Assembly: GCA_015178975.1 (NCBI GenBank)
Contig: WHVD01000009.1
Span: 496,001-560,000, forward strand
DNA length: 64,000 nucleotides
Origin: Hysterangium stoloniferum
Taxonomy: Eukaryota > Basidiomycota > Agaricomycetes > Hysterangiales > Hysterangiaceae
Direction of reading: 5' to 3'
In this document: piece after piece, positions 10,701-22,716 of the stretch
How positions within the stretch are numbered: the first letter of the stretch is position 1
Layout: every line of letters starts with the position of its first letter
Made by a program: the position numbers and the translations under genes
The notes under the pieces: model-generated
Seen by the model: the letters and a program-made list of their open reading frames with translations, nothing else
Told to the model about the DNA's origin: nothing
Database searches by the model: none

Positions 10701-11489
10701 ATGGCATCTCGTCCAATACTCTTTCATATATTCCATCGACCGCTCCCTTATGGGCCAACACTAGCATTGCAACAAAAAGTTCACGAATTCCAGCTGCAGC
10801 GGAGGCGTGTTTCCCCTGATTCACACGATGATGTGCTGTTGTTACTGGAACATCGACCCGTCTATACAGCTGGGCGCAGACAGACAGAAGATGAGGTATT
10901 AGTCGAATCTACAAGGCTAAAAAATATTGGAGCGGAGTTTGTAGCCACACAGAGGGGTGGTCAAACAACATACCATGGTCCAGGCCAAGTCGTAGCATAT
11001 CCGTTATTGGACCTCCGCCGAATGCATCTATCCATAGCACAATACATATGCAAGTTGCAAACTGCCATGAAATATCACTTTATAAATACATATGGAATTC
11101 AATCTGTTGATTCAGACAATACTGGTGTATTCTTATCGGAGGATGTCAAACTTGGGTCTATCGGTGTCCAGATTCGCCATCGTTTAACAAGTCATGGCCT
11201 CGCGTACAATGTCACTCGAGAACCATTGCAGTGGTTTAATCAAGTTGTGGCTTGCGGGTTAACGGGCGTGAGGGCAGGCTGCATCGCGGGTGCGACGGGG
11301 CGCGATATATCGGTTCCTGATGATTTAAATCGTTTTCTACCAATCATGTCCCGGACTTTCGGACGAGAAATGATTAACATAAATATGGAACAAGATGGTC
11401 AATTACAGGAGTTAATCAGAGATCTCGAAGCCGATGCTGATAGAGGTGGCCCTTGGCCTGCTGCCCCTATATCACCTATATCTTCATGA
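10701..11489 (+). CDS. LIP2: Lipoyl(octanoyl) transferase, LipB/Lip2 type
   Basis: Uninterrupted 262-residue frame matching octanoyl-ACP:protein N-octanoyltransferase, which moves the octanoyl group from mitochondrial acyl carrier protein onto lipoyl domains (glycine cleavage H protein, E2 subunits) before sulphur insertion. Seen: RGGQTTYHGPGQ at residues 85-96, the acyl-binding signature; Lys150 in KLGSIGVQI, the catalytic lysine position; His165 in SHGLAYN; and Cys185, the acyl-carrying thiol. The usual PCG around this cysteine is ACG here. The start at 10701 has a good context (AACCATGG). An in-frame ATG at 10605 would add 32 Arg-rich residues resembling a mitochondrial presequence, so the longer form may be the targeted one, though it would leave only 34 bp to the divergent frame. 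Confidence 0.92.
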   Translation: MASRPILFHIFHRPLPYGPTLALQQKVHEFQLQRRRVSPDSHDDVLLLLEHRPVYTAGRRQTEDEVLVESTRLKNIGAEFVATQRGGQTTYHGPGQVVAYPLLDLRRMHLSIAQYICKLQTAMKYHFINTYGIQSVDSDNTGVFLSEDVKLGSIGVQIRHRLTSHGLAYNVTREPLQWFNQVVACGLTGVRAGCIAGATGRDISVPDDLNRFLPIMSRTFGREMININMEQDGQLQELIRDLEADADRGGPWPAAPISPISS

Positions 11490-11672
11490 CCATGTGAGTC
11501 AATTAATTTGGCTGATATGCAATATTATTAAATGCGAAATCACGACCTTTAATCCCCGATCAAACTGTCACCCCTCAACGATCAAGACACGAAGCATCTT
11601 ACTGCCAACTCTCTCCGACCATGAAAAGTGGCGGTTCCCTCAAAATGTGTCCTCACTATACCCCAACCTTGC

Positions 11673-12210
11673 TCATAGTTCCAATTTCATCAATATCACC
11701 CGGCCCGCCTGTGAACGTTTCTGATTTCAAAACATCATTACATATCCCAGAACAGATGACCATGAAAAATACACTTACTCTCGTTTTCTCCTTAAAAAGC
11801 GATGTCAATAGCCTGTCTCCATCGCCGGGAAATGCAGAAGTAGCTATCCTGTAAAATGACTTGTGTCGTTCTCCAAAGAATCTGAAGATGAGGGGCACTG
11901 TTGTTTGGCTATGTCTCCAGATAATTAGATAGCACAATCACCATTCGATGGTGCCATACACACCATCGAAGATAAGAAGAGTGCATAACCCTGCTAAATG
12001 CGCAAACGATAAATGAAGATTATACCGCATGTCATCTAAGAAGGAGAAGCGGCTATGCCGAACACACCTTCTATCCCCAAAACTCCACAAAATAAATGAA
12101 TAAATAATACCCGATGTTTCGGTTGGACGGTATCTCTTAATGTGTACTTGCAATGGCGGGTTATTACTCAGGTGCACATTTGCCTTCATAGGGAAGCTCA
12201 TTATATTCAA
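11673..12210 (-). CDS. Possible three-exon gene, unknown function
   Basis: Tentative model convergent with lipB. Exons at about 12210-11964, 11897-11779 and 11720-11673 join in frame across two GT-AG introns (about 66 and 58 nt) and give roughly 137 residues. The middle exon contains a coherent-looking stretch (FRFFGERHKSFYRIATSAF) and the last ends in a basic segment. The first part is hydrophobic. No domain recognised. The consistent phases argue for a real gene, but the start is uncertain and chance is not excluded. Confidence 0.3.
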
Positions 12211-13793
12211 AGTTCATGCTCTTCCAAAATCTGAAATGCAGGCTCACACAAGATGGATGGGTGAATGCACCGACATGACATCTACCACCAGCCCATAACA
12301 TTCCTCACGATCAATGACGTCGTTATCATGTGAATCAACGTTAAAGCCAGTGTTTGTAACTGCATATAATGTTTTGTCAGAGATAGGCGCTTTCCGGCGG
12401 TACTGAAAAACCCTCTTTGATGTGCTGTACCAGATTTTGCGCTGGGACAACCTGTGCCTTAGGATTTGAGGAAGGTACTGCTTTCAACCAATGAAAAGAT
12501 CACGTCGTAGAAGGTGTAAGTACGTCGATCGGTTTGGAAACAACTATACGCTACCAGCCACCGTGCCCAAGCGTCACTTCTATTTTTTTGCGGACTGTGA
12601 TCCTCAAAATCAAAATAGCTCCAAGCGTTGGGGCGTTCTTAGATGGGGGGTCCCGGTGTGTTTTATTTACGTACCGGAAAAAGGCCCGCATTCAAAAACT
12701 CAAAAAAACTCAAAGGAATCAAAATTTACAAAGGATCTCATCGAAAGGATCCGTAATGGATCTACTGGTACAATCTACAATAGCGCAGCAGGTGCCCGAA
12801 CTCAGTCGGAGGCTAATTAAGGATGGCTATGAAAACGACTATATTTGCCTTCAAATAGCGCAGGAGTGCCCGAACCAGTACGTTGGTTTACAAATAATTC
12901 TAAGAATGCACTCAGTTAAGAGCTCACATCAGTTGCTGCCTAGGATGGTTATGAAAACGACGGAAGTGCCACAAAAAAAATGCTCCTACTCATATATAGG
13001 TGAAAGCTGTGCTCGAAGCACGAGGTGACACGAGGGATTAGGTCTGATGCGAGATCATCGTGATCCCATGCGTCTTGATCAAGTCCAAAACAAGCATATC
13101 GCGATCAAGAATAATTTCTCCGGACATCTCAGCAGTATTGGTGTCACCGAGTCTTGTTACCTTCGACTATTAGAAAGAATATACGCAATGACGTATGCTT
13201 CGGCTTCAATACAGGTTGACGCTCCATTATTTAAGCCCATGATCCGGGGCCTTAAGTTGTGGGCAGAACACCAGTTCCTCAGCTCGAAATCGCCTTTGAT
13301 GCCTAGTATGTATTAGCTGTTACCCCATTCACCATCACCTGAAATTTCAGATGTTGCTCCACAGACGTTTTCTTTAATGATATCTAACAATCTTGAGTGA
13401 GAGTTGACTGCAGCTAAAGGGTATAATGGTTGATGTTGCAGTATCGAAGATGGTTTAAACGGCCAGGACTGCCATGACCATTTATTGATGTTTTCCTCTC
13501 TATAGTCTGTTAACATGGTATATATCACTCCCGGGAATAACAGATATGAATTCGAATTTAACGGAGCAATGGACACCAGCACTGCGGCGGCCGGGGAAGG
13601 GACTTCCACCGATTTACCACCCGATCTAATTATGGATAAAGCCGTAATATCCGGCTGTTGCTGGAATTTGTACAGCGTTACATACTGAAAATGGAGCGCC
13701 TAGATGGAAAACGATATAAAATCGAATTGTTCTGCAGGGGTTCTAGTCAAGACACCCTTCTACACTCTTTCTCCACACCACTTATCCGATATA
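12211..13793. other. Intergenic, no convincing gene
   Basis: Several overlapping open frames (12491-12820, 12534-13028, 13047-13316 plus; 13313-13609 minus) lack recognisable domains. About 12780-12980 contains an imperfect internal duplication (ATAGCGCAG...GTGCCCGAAC and GGATGG.TATGAAAACGAC appear twice), which explains the longest frame. The last 150 bp form the upstream region of the secreted-protein gene. Confidence 0.4.
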
Positions 13794-14261
13794 ATGAAAT
13801 TCAACGTTCTATTGTCACTTGCTTCGCTCGCAATCGGTACATCCGCCCAGTTGGTGCACATTATCTCCCCAGCTGCCGGTCAAAGAATTGTTGCGGGGAA
13901 GACGTTCACTGCCACCGTGGCATTTACAGGTAAGTATTTAGAACCGCGGTTTACATTTATTATTTATTTATGACGTATAACAGATACTACCTCAAGTGTT
14001 GATGTCCTTGCATTGTCCTTCGGCCTGAAAGGCAAAAATGGTGGACCCGGCGATTTGGGTCAAACAAAACTAGGGGCTGTTTTTGAACCTACGTTTACGA
14101 GCGGTCCTCAAGGCCAGTTTATCCATCAGGTGAACCTGACAATCCCTGTCGACGTTATCGAGGGCACCAATAAATCCTACAATGTTACGTGTGGAGAGTT
14201 TTTTACCCTTGGAGTAAGCAATGATAGCCTTGTTGACTATTATGGCGTGCTTAAATCATGA
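13794..14261 (+). CDS. Small secreted protein, two exons
   Basis: Exons 13794-13929 and 13984-14261 with a 54-nt intron (GTAAGT to ACAG, phase 1) give 137 residues. A clear signal peptide occupies residues 1-19 (MKFNVLLSLASLAIGTSAQ). The mature part begins LVHIISPAAGQRIVAGKTF, typical of a beta-sandwich secreted family abundant in Agaricomycetes. It has about four N-glycosylation sequons (NLT, NKS, NVT, NDS), a single cysteine and no membrane anchor. Likely extracellular; function unknown. The ATG at 13794 is chosen because it directly begins the signal peptide, although the frame is open further upstream. Confidence 0.8.
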
Positions 14262-16147
14262 CTCAGGCCATACAAACTCCCTTGATTAATGTCGATCAAG
14301 TCCCTGTTTTTATCGCATCGCCATAGACACAGTTTCACAGATGGACTTCAGTTAGATGATTATTCTGTTAGGATAATTGTTTCATATAACATTTAGGAGT
14401 GTATACTAGATATGCGGTGGCGGGGGTACGGAGATAGATGTTTTTATCTAAGTACCGCTTATCATGTATAAGAAGTATGCATTTCCAAAAATAAGTACCA
14501 GAGACCAGACACCCTGAAGACAATTGGGTGTTTTAATGAGTCAACAACCACAAAGTATACTTCATTTCTACTAGTTGACAGCAAAGGAATTGACAGGAGA
14601 ATGAGCAGTGGACGAGATTCGTGGGAGGAGGGGGGGAGCTGACAAAGTATACTTCCTTTCTACCAGTTGACAACAAGGGAATTGAAAGGAGAATGAGGGG
14701 TGGACAGGGATCATGTGGAGAAGTCAATTAAGATATTATGGTGGTACGGCACATAGTACGGATAAATATGGGTGGATTTTGATTGTATCCTGGTTAGATA
14801 GGCTCGGATCTAGGTGAGTTACGGCGGTGGTAATTATTAGCGTTTGTTACTCCCTGCTTTTCTTCATTTCATTTCTTAATCTTGCTATGTAGATCTCATG
14901 CTTTATGCTGTTGATGGAATAACACATGCAACCCCCTTTCCTTCCAATATCCCATTTTGCGCCTTTCTTGTCTATGTGATAAATATTGCGCAACCGCACA
15001 TTTTGTTTCCTTTGTCTCCTGGGTTTCTTTTTCTTTGCCTATATTTATATATGTATACTTTGAATATATATCCTCACATATTACATATATTTTTGCAAAT
15101 ATTGGATTCACGGGTTACATGGCTATATAAATATGTCACAAATGTCAGATACTAGACGGAGGTGTTTTCTGGAGTCCCTTCGCTTACTCAAGCATGGCAG
15201 TCGACACCTACCATTAGTCCATGTCCCCGACCATCCTTGTCATTTAGCTAAGGATAAGCACGTTATGTAATTATTCCCTTCCTACATATCTTCTAGGATG
15301 GTAAGTTAAGGGGACCCACCAGTCGTTAATCAGGTGACTCTACTGGTAGCTGTCAAGGCAATTTAATAAGTATCGCATAATCATAAATGAAACATGTCCT
15401 CAATAATCTAAAGAAATTAGCACGGTGCTAAAAACTGTGTTTTTTGTTACCAGAGTACAGCTGAATAGGTCAGATGTATTTGCCGTATATTTTCCAGGTT
15501 GTCATATACGTGGATTTCAGACTATTAATAGTGCACATTTGTCAATGAATAATAGAAAGTTGCGATTATAGCCCTGATTGCATAAAAGCCACCTGTGAGA
15601 GTTGATTTTCTTCCCTTGATCTTGAGAACGGCGGGCAGCTGAGGCCAGTAAAAAAGACAATGCAATCCCCACCTTTCACGTTATTGTAATTTAAAGATCT
15701 CCAGTGTTTTTATTAATATCTCCATATACGAATTAAGAAGCAGCACTGGTAAGGCCTGCAATCGCTCCTAACGCTCAATAAAATTACCTCAATGTCAAAG
15801 GTTTAGAGGCTTGCTGGTACACCTACATATCTTTGAATAGTTTTGGATCTCTCTATTCGAGCTGTGGCTTTTATCTCATCTTTCTTTAAAAATTTATACA
15901 TGCATGTTTTTAATCTAGGGAAGACGTTGTCGTTGATGAGTTGTTCGTGTATAAATGTTGGACATCAATGTTATGTGACGAACCGTGACACTTACCAGAA
16001 CATCTACTCTGACAGAACCGTGAAAGCGTGCATCGCACTCGGGAACACGTCCAGAATTACCCGCGCCACACCCAACCCAAGGGCCGACAAGCCGAATAGT
16101 AATCAGCGTGACTATTACGTATTAAAGCTTGAACAACATCGAGGACA
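14262..16147. other. Intergenic with a local imperfect duplication
   Basis: At about 14550-14720 a segment of roughly 75-90 bp (ACAAAGTATACTTC...CTA.TAGTTGACA...GGAGAATGAG) occurs twice in tandem with several mismatches. Otherwise AT-rich with no supported gene. 15843-16147 holds a frame overlapping the start of the kinase gene that is probably 5' leader sequence. Confidence 0.45.
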
Positions 16148-18722
16148 ATGGCAAGCTCTTCGAGTCCACCACCATCTCCGCGACATTCTCTAATACCTAT
16201 CTTGCATGTCTCACGTCAAGTTGTGTTATATAACCCCACGTCCCATGCCTTGTCTATTGGTGACCGTTCAGGGACTGACGTTGCTCCAAAATCTACACCG
16301 CTGGTTTGTCCTTACTGTGATCGTCCCTTTTCCCCCAAGTCGAGCTCTGGAGATGGAAGTGCTGGGGAATTAAGTCAAGATTCACGAGCACATAATTACT
16401 TCCAGCTCCTTGAAGTTTCCAATGAGTCTTCCAGGCCAGCCACCCCGTTTCGCGACTCCCCTCCCAGTGCGACTAGCATAAATTCAGATACTATGGCAGA
16501 AGGCTACTTTTCAGCATTTTTCAGGGAAGAACATAGATTAGGCATGGGTGCGAATGGCAGTGTCTTCCTTTGCCAAGTGAGTTACGTTGGCACGCTGGCG
16601 GTGCTGAACTGACGATGGCCAAATCGGGTAGCATGTGTTAGACGGGACTTTCCTTGGTTAGCCTTCCAATCAATTACGTCTATGTGTGTTCGTTTACATC
16701 TAACTCGGTAGGTCGGTTTGCTGTGAAAAAGATCGCTGTCGGACAGTCGAAGGACTACCTTGTCAACGCACTGCGCGAGGTAAGATATTACATAGCGCTA
16801 AGGGTCAAAGCTTCACACTCGAAATACTCCTGAAAAACACAAAAGCATTAAAGTTTCCGACGTGCCGAAGGGAGATACAACGAAAACTTAAAGTTATCGT
16901 GGGCACTCGACGAATTTTAGTGTTTTTGGGGTCTTTTCAAGTAACGGTATTCTGATATCGAAGATTTGTCCCTTAATGCCGTGTTATTGCTTGATTCCGA
17001 CGAGATAAATGAACTGCATTCTTTTAGGTCCGACTGCTGGAAACGTTACACCACCCCAACATCGTCACATATCACCATGCATGGCTTGAAACGTGTCGAT
17101 TTTCATCATTCGGTCCTGCTGTTCCCACGCTTTTGTTAGTCTGCATGACACTTGTCAGAATTCCCAGCTAATACGCCAGTAGTGTTTTGATGCAATGGGC
17201 AGAAGGTGGCAGTTTGGATGATTTCATTCGTGCTCGGCTTGGTGTATCACCACCATCTCCTGGCAACAATGAAAACGACGAAGAACCCCAATCTCGTTCA
17301 GCGCGCATCCGTGCATTCAAAGCTTCTCAAGCGCGACCAGAACTTCGCCGTGCACAGCGGAATGAGCAGCGACGAGCTGAACGTGGTCGCGCTGTGCACT
17401 TTCTAAGTGCGGCCGAGGTTAAAAGCATCTTCAATGATGTTGTATCAGGGTTGGGATTTTTGGTCGGTGTGGATTCTTAATGCTGGTCCATCGTGCTTAT
17501 ATTGGTTCAGCATGGGAAAGCCATTCTGCACCTTGATTTGAAGCCTGGGAATGTCCTATTGACATGGGATGACGGAAGGTTGATGTAAGTCCATGCCTTC
17601 GTGTCATTCGTTCTGCATTTGCTCATCATTCTGGTCCATTGCTCCTGAACACTTTACAGTCCACGCGCCATGCTATCAGATTTCGGTACATACCAAGACA
17701 TGCTCAGACCCAGTCGCGCACGAACAGGCGTGACTGGAACGTGAGTCGTCACCCATGTTTATATTGAATGACACCTTAACACCGTTATTTAGCTTGGAAT
17801 ACACCGCTCCGGAATCCTTATCTATCACCACGCAACCCTCCTCGAAAGTCGACATGTGGGCCCTGGGAATGATCTTGCATATTCTGCTTTTCTTCCGGCT
17901 TCCTTATGATCATGTGGAGAACTCTGATATTTCGAAGCTCGAGCAAGAAGTCCTGAATTACAAAGGGTATGCTGACGTAGTGTCACACTGTTCTAGGTTT
18001 TAAAGTACATTGCAGTTTCAAACCGTCAATTGAGGTTATAGCAACATGCAAACGGCGAGGATTTCCGCGTGCGGCTCTCATTTTACTGGAAGAACTGCTT
18101 ACTGTGGATCCCCGAACACGCCCAACTTGTGAACAGATCATTGCGGTTCTGCAGGAAGGGAAGGTACATGTCTCATGCGTGCACACCTGTCTTTCCATTC
18201 TGATATGATTTCTAGTTGGACCCTTTGCACTTCAATAACGGATCAGAGGATGACCGTGCTCAGCTCGTCCCCGTTGTCAGACCTCATCGTGATGCCTCAC
18301 CTCAACCTCCTCCGACTCGCGATAGTACCGATTCAAGTGATGAACTATCTTTAGATGCGAAAGTGCCCATGTTATCACTCCCGCCACCTCCCGTCGAAGC
18401 TCGCCGGACGAGCGTCTGGCACCCTCTACGTATTTTTGCTATTATTCACCCTGTCCGGGTGGTTAAATCCGCCTTGCTTATTGTTAAGGTGTGTCTCCGT
18501 ATGGTTACTCTGACATTACTTGTGATCGTAAGAATGTTATTGCAGGTGATGTCGTTATCCCAAATGTGTAAAAGTTCTCCACCACGACCACTTATGATGT
18601 TTGGTGTCATTGCTCTGGCAACCCTGGACATGTGGTCGGAGAGACTCGGCGTATCAGCAATTTTGGGTGTCGCCCATATAGGAATGATGAGACTTGGTCG
18701 GACTTGGTGCTGTATGTATTAG
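16148..18722 (+). CDS. IKS1: IKS-family serine/threonine protein kinase
   Basis: Ten exons by my model: 16148-16576, 16632-16656, 16712-16779, 17028-17134, 17183-17462, 17511-17584, 17660-17740, 17793-17966, 18016-18163, 18216-18722. All junctions are GT-AG and phase-consistent, giving about 630 residues. Seen: a CPYC pair at residues 54-57; glycine loop LGMGANGSVFL (from 131); FAVKK with Lys157; HLDLKPGN at 310-317 (His-Leu-Asp instead of His-Arg-Asp, as usual in this family); SDFG at 334-337; APE at 360-362. A charged insert of about 60 residues (about 227-285) splits the lobes. The C-terminal tail after the kinase domain is Pro/Ser-rich, then strongly hydrophobic, suggesting membrane association. 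The architecture fits the poorly characterised Iks1 kinases. Exon 2 is a 25-nt micro-exon. A 57-nt in-frame GT-AG segment in the last exon (18489-18545) may be a facultative intron; if spliced, 611 residues result. Confidence 0.9.
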
Positions 18723-19054
18723 TATCGAAAGACTTTTTTATCTGGCCTTGGAACTTTATCGCCCTCTATATTATTGGACTCATATCGTTATTTGCACTGT
18801 TCCATCAATCCAATAGTCATCGTGTCCCTTTTGCATGTGCATGTACATTAATCACAAGTCATGTAGTGAATGAATGTATATTATTAAACGAGTGGATGGT
18901 GAGGACAAAGCCTAACATAACAGACAAAGTCCAGGTAAACAAGAAAGGTGAAAAAATGTCCAAGGTAAAATTTGTATGCAAAATTGTGATCCAGATACCC
19001 AAACATGAAGTGACACATTGGTCATCCCGCATGGAAAAGACCGATATTCCTAGT
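18723..19054. other. Gap between convergent genes
   Basis: 332 bp between the kinase stop and the stop of the GPI-protein gene. Presumably both 3' untranslated regions; no feature seen. Confidence 0.4.
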
Positions 19055-19983
19055 TTAAAGCAACGCCGCGACAAAGGAAACTGCACCGAGAGCAGTGACA
19101 GCCATCCCCAGTTTATTGAACGAAAGGGAAACTGCTGAGTTGCCCGTGGACGAGCTGCTTGAGCTGGCAGCTGCGGGAGCACCACTGGTTCCAGTTCCAG
19201 ACGCAGGCGTTGACGAAGGAAGGTCAGTCGCTGATGAAGATGGGAAAGCTGATCCGGCTGCTCTCATTTCGAACCTCGTGCTGGCAACATCCTGAGGCGA
19301 GAGATTATTTGTTATTGAACAAGCCAATACGGGTTATTGTGAAGCAGAAAGCCGTACCTGGGTGGTGTCTGACGCTTGAGTGAAAAACATTGTGTATCCA
19401 GTGCCGACGGGAATGTTTGCGGGGGTGTATTCCACACCACAATTGAACGTGTTAACTAATAGATGGATACATTCTTACATTGATACGCCATTGGAAAGGG
19501 AGCTACACATACCTGGTCCCAGGATTGTCAAGTTGCCGGAGAGAAGGTTTTGGTCGTCATTTCGTACAATGACGTTGAACGCTAATGGCCTAAATGAGTA
19601 TACATCATTATATAATGCAGTAAATTCCCAACGTACCTGGCACGGTGGTTGTGATATCTCCCTGGCAAGGTGACCACTACCAAGGGTTGCTGCATCAGTG
19701 ATAGGGATGAGACGCTATGGTAACTCACCTGAAGGACAGTTTTGGAATTCAACACTACACCCATGATAACCATATATAAGTAAAGGAACCGTTCAACATG
19801 CGGATTAAGTACTACATACCCCACCTATTCGCAAAAAGACCAGGATCAGTCTATATGTATCGATACATTGGGGATAGTCAGTGGTACTCACCAGAAGTTA
19901 GGTGACGGTGCAGAAATTGTGATAGGAAGCGATTGCGCAGAGACGGCGGCAATGAAGGCGAAAACAGCAACCTTTGAAAACAT
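19055..19983 (-). CDS. GPI-anchored Ser/Thr-rich Kre9/Knh-like wall protein
   Basis: Exons (minus) 19983-19892, about 19754-19729, 19676-19637, 19581-19513, 19455-19358 and 19291-19055. Signal peptide MFSKVAVFAFIAAVSAQ, then ITISAPSPNF, a beta-sandwich segment (NLTILGP; ANIPVGTGYTMFFTQASD; TRFEMRAAG), a Ser/Ala/Thr/Gly-rich stalk (about 45 residues) and a hydrophobic C-terminus (LGMAVTALGAVSFVAALL) fitting a GPI-anchor signal. This is the layout of the Ser-Thr-rich GPI-anchored family (Kre9/Knh1 domain) in basidiomycetes, expected at the cell surface. Exons 3-6 join in frame. The join from exon 1 to the short exon 2 is one base out of frame with simple GT-AG sites, so either an unusual splice site is used or there is a one-base change here. 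Confidence 0.75.
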
Positions 19984-20445
19984 GGCGGACGACGACAAGA
20001 AGAAGAAAATCGTGGTCTCACACGTGGAAAAAACCAGAGGAAAATTAATGAATGGCGGAGTTTTAAGTTTAAATGGGGCTGCGGGTTATACCGAAACAGC
20101 CGTCTGTCATAACCCACCCATGGATATCTCAAGTCATGGGTTATCACAGAGTATGTGTTTTGAGAAAGGTCGTTTTGGCGGGTTGTAAATGTATCATATA
20201 AATGTAAAACCTACAAAAAATGAGAATTAGACTGGTTACAAGAGAAATAGTCTGTGGTCTGTGATATTAGTTGGTTCCATTGCTTGATCCTTCAGCCAAG
20301 TTGGTCATCCAAAGCTGGCAAGGATACTCTCCAACTTTCTGTTAGATTGTGTAATGCTACCACTGTTACCCAGGGATCAGGTGGTGTAATTGGTAACACT
20401 CTTGTCAGAAGGATTGGGTCTGTATATGCGTCTCAGTGAGTGAAC
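19984..20445. other. Upstream region of the GPI-protein gene
   Basis: Contains the likely promoter of the minus-strand gene starting at 19983. A plus-strand frame at 19868-20188 overlaps its first exon and is a shadow. At 20431-20445 the sequence TCTCAGTGAGTGAAC precedes the Copia element; the same words recur near 23970-23985, showing a small local duplication. Confidence 0.4.
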
Positions 20446-21244
20446 TGTTAGAATTCAAGACCCATATTATTAGGGAGTCATGGATAAGTATATCAGACTA
20501 CTTGTAACTATACAGTAGTTGCCTCATTTATATACGTTTTCTCGATTATGTAGGCACTGGGGGAGTCGGGGTGAAATGCCCGAGAACAAAGGGCGGAAGA
20601 ACCTTTATGTCTCAGCTCATATTGCCCCCTGATCGGGAAAAGCAGAACAGTGTTTTCTTCACCTTCCAACACTCCTCCTCACCGATGCTTTTCTACCGCT
20701 GTCTTATTGTAGACCAAGTAGTCTTCATAGTCCCATGGATTGTGGACCTTCCAGGGCCTTCGTGAATATGTCGGTCATGGATGGTTTGCTGCAGTATATT
20801 GAGTGAGATGTGAATGTCAAAGGAAGTCGAGATAATGGAATGGATGATAATAAATTTGGGAAAATTGCCACCACACTTCGGAAAGTGAGATTGTGATACA
20901 TAGGATCCAATGTGCTGTGGGGGTGGTTGTGATCGGAATTGAAAGTGAATTCGAGTCGTGAATGGTAGCTGGCCATGATCCACTTCAAACTCTCCAGTCC
21001 ATTCTTTTTCGAAACTAGTAAGCCTGAATGCTGCCCCCCAAAAAAAATGATAACTTTAGTTGTAGGACTTGATACGCCACGAAATAGTCATGATAATAAA
21101 AGTCGAGTTTTCCCTTTTTTATCTGCTTTGTTGGGTCATGAAAGGTGTAGCAGTCATTGGCCAGACAAGCTTTCTGAGTCGCATAATGTAGGACTAGATT
21201 CTCCTCCTCGAATCGCATAGCTTTGGTGCGCTGATGAGGGTACA

Positions 21245-21365
21245 AAATTTGAAGTGAATTTTGGGTCGTATAACGTAGGTCCAAAATAAAGCTTTCTGGG
21301 TCGTATATTGTAGGTCCAAAATAGAGCTTGCTGGGTCGTATAATGTAGGTCCAAAATTCTCCTCC
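21245..21365. repeat. Three imperfect tandem units inside the Copia body
   Basis: A unit of about 38-42 bp containing CTGGGTCGTATA.TGTAGGTCC is repeated three times, with related words (TGGGTCATGAAAGG, TGAGTCGCATAATGTAGG) just upstream. It accounts for the overlapping minus-strand open frames here. Confidence 0.7.
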
Positions 21366-22716
21366 TCGGCCCGTGTAGGTCTTGTATAAGGACCGACACA
21401 TTGCTAGACAAAGTAATAAAAAGTAGTAGATTATTGAGGGTATTCTAGAGTCGGATTTGGCCTAAAATAAATTCATAAGGCAAGATGTCGAAGCTTCCTG
21501 CCCTGTTATGGTATTAAGGTCTTGGTCTGAAAAGTGGTATTGCCTCTTGATTATACATACACCCTATAAATGTGCCATTAAGCTGGCATAGATTGTTGTT
21601 TCCTGATTATGCATATGCCTGTCAAAAAATAGAAGGATCGAATGTCGAGGAAATGAAATATGAGTTTTATACTCAATAAATTGTGCCATAAATTTTGTCG
21701 CCGAAATGGCCACACAAAGGTGGGTGCGGTGGACTTGGAACAAGCAGTTCCATAAAAAATTGAGCTATATTGCTGTAAGTTTCGTCACCGGCCAGACAGA
21801 GGTGGTTGCAGTCAACTTGGAACAGGCGGTTCCGAAAGAATTCAAGTTTAAGCTCTATAAATTTTGCCATAAATTTTGTCCCAGAAATTACCTAGTTCCT
21901 ATTGAGGAGTGGTTGCGGTAGACTTTGGAACAGGCGGTTCCAAGAAAAGGTTTAATCTGTGCCATTATAAATGTGCTTGAGATACCTTATAAATGTGCCA
22001 ATATTTTTGTCGCCAACAGCAGACATTGGAAAGAGGTGATCTGGAAAAAATGGTGCCGATGCAGAATGTACGGCAAAATGTTCACTCAGAGGCGATAGTA
22101 AGATGACGGTGCAGAATGGCACAAGAGGTGATAGGATATTTGCACAGAGGCGATAAGTTTGCACAGAGATGATGAGTTTTCACAGAGGTGATAGGTTTGC
22201 ACAGAGGTGATAAGAGATGATGGTGCTAAAAGGGATAAAAAAACTCACTCAAAAGCGATAGTAAGATGGTGGTACCACATGGCACACTAAAAAATTCGCA
22301 CAGAGGCGATAGATGAAATGATGAGCATACATGGGCAGAATTTGGAATCGACGTCGACGGAAATTGGTGGACAGATGCGATTACATGCTGATGAGCAGGA
22401 CTGACAATGGGGTGGATGCAATTATGCGCCAACGTGAGTTGAAAGAGGTGTTGAAGGATGGAGAGACACCATTAAGCAGTAGGGCTGCTTCCTTCCATGG
22501 TGGGGTGTTCATTTCTCAACACTCCTCCTCACCACTCTGAATGGTGGCGATGAGAGAATGAAGCAGACACGACTCCCCACCAGACTCAATTGAAAGAGAT
22601 GTTGGAGGACACTGGATATGATGCGCACACAACGAGTGTGGTGAACAATGACAGACACCATGACACGGTGAACCTAAACAAGGAGGGCCACTTTCGCAAT
22701 TGTGGTGCGGTGTTCT

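Noticed and set aside
19868-20188. 106-codon plus-strand frame upstream of the Copia element
   Set aside because: Overlaps exon 1 and the signal peptide of the minus-strand GPI-protein gene and shows no domain of its own.
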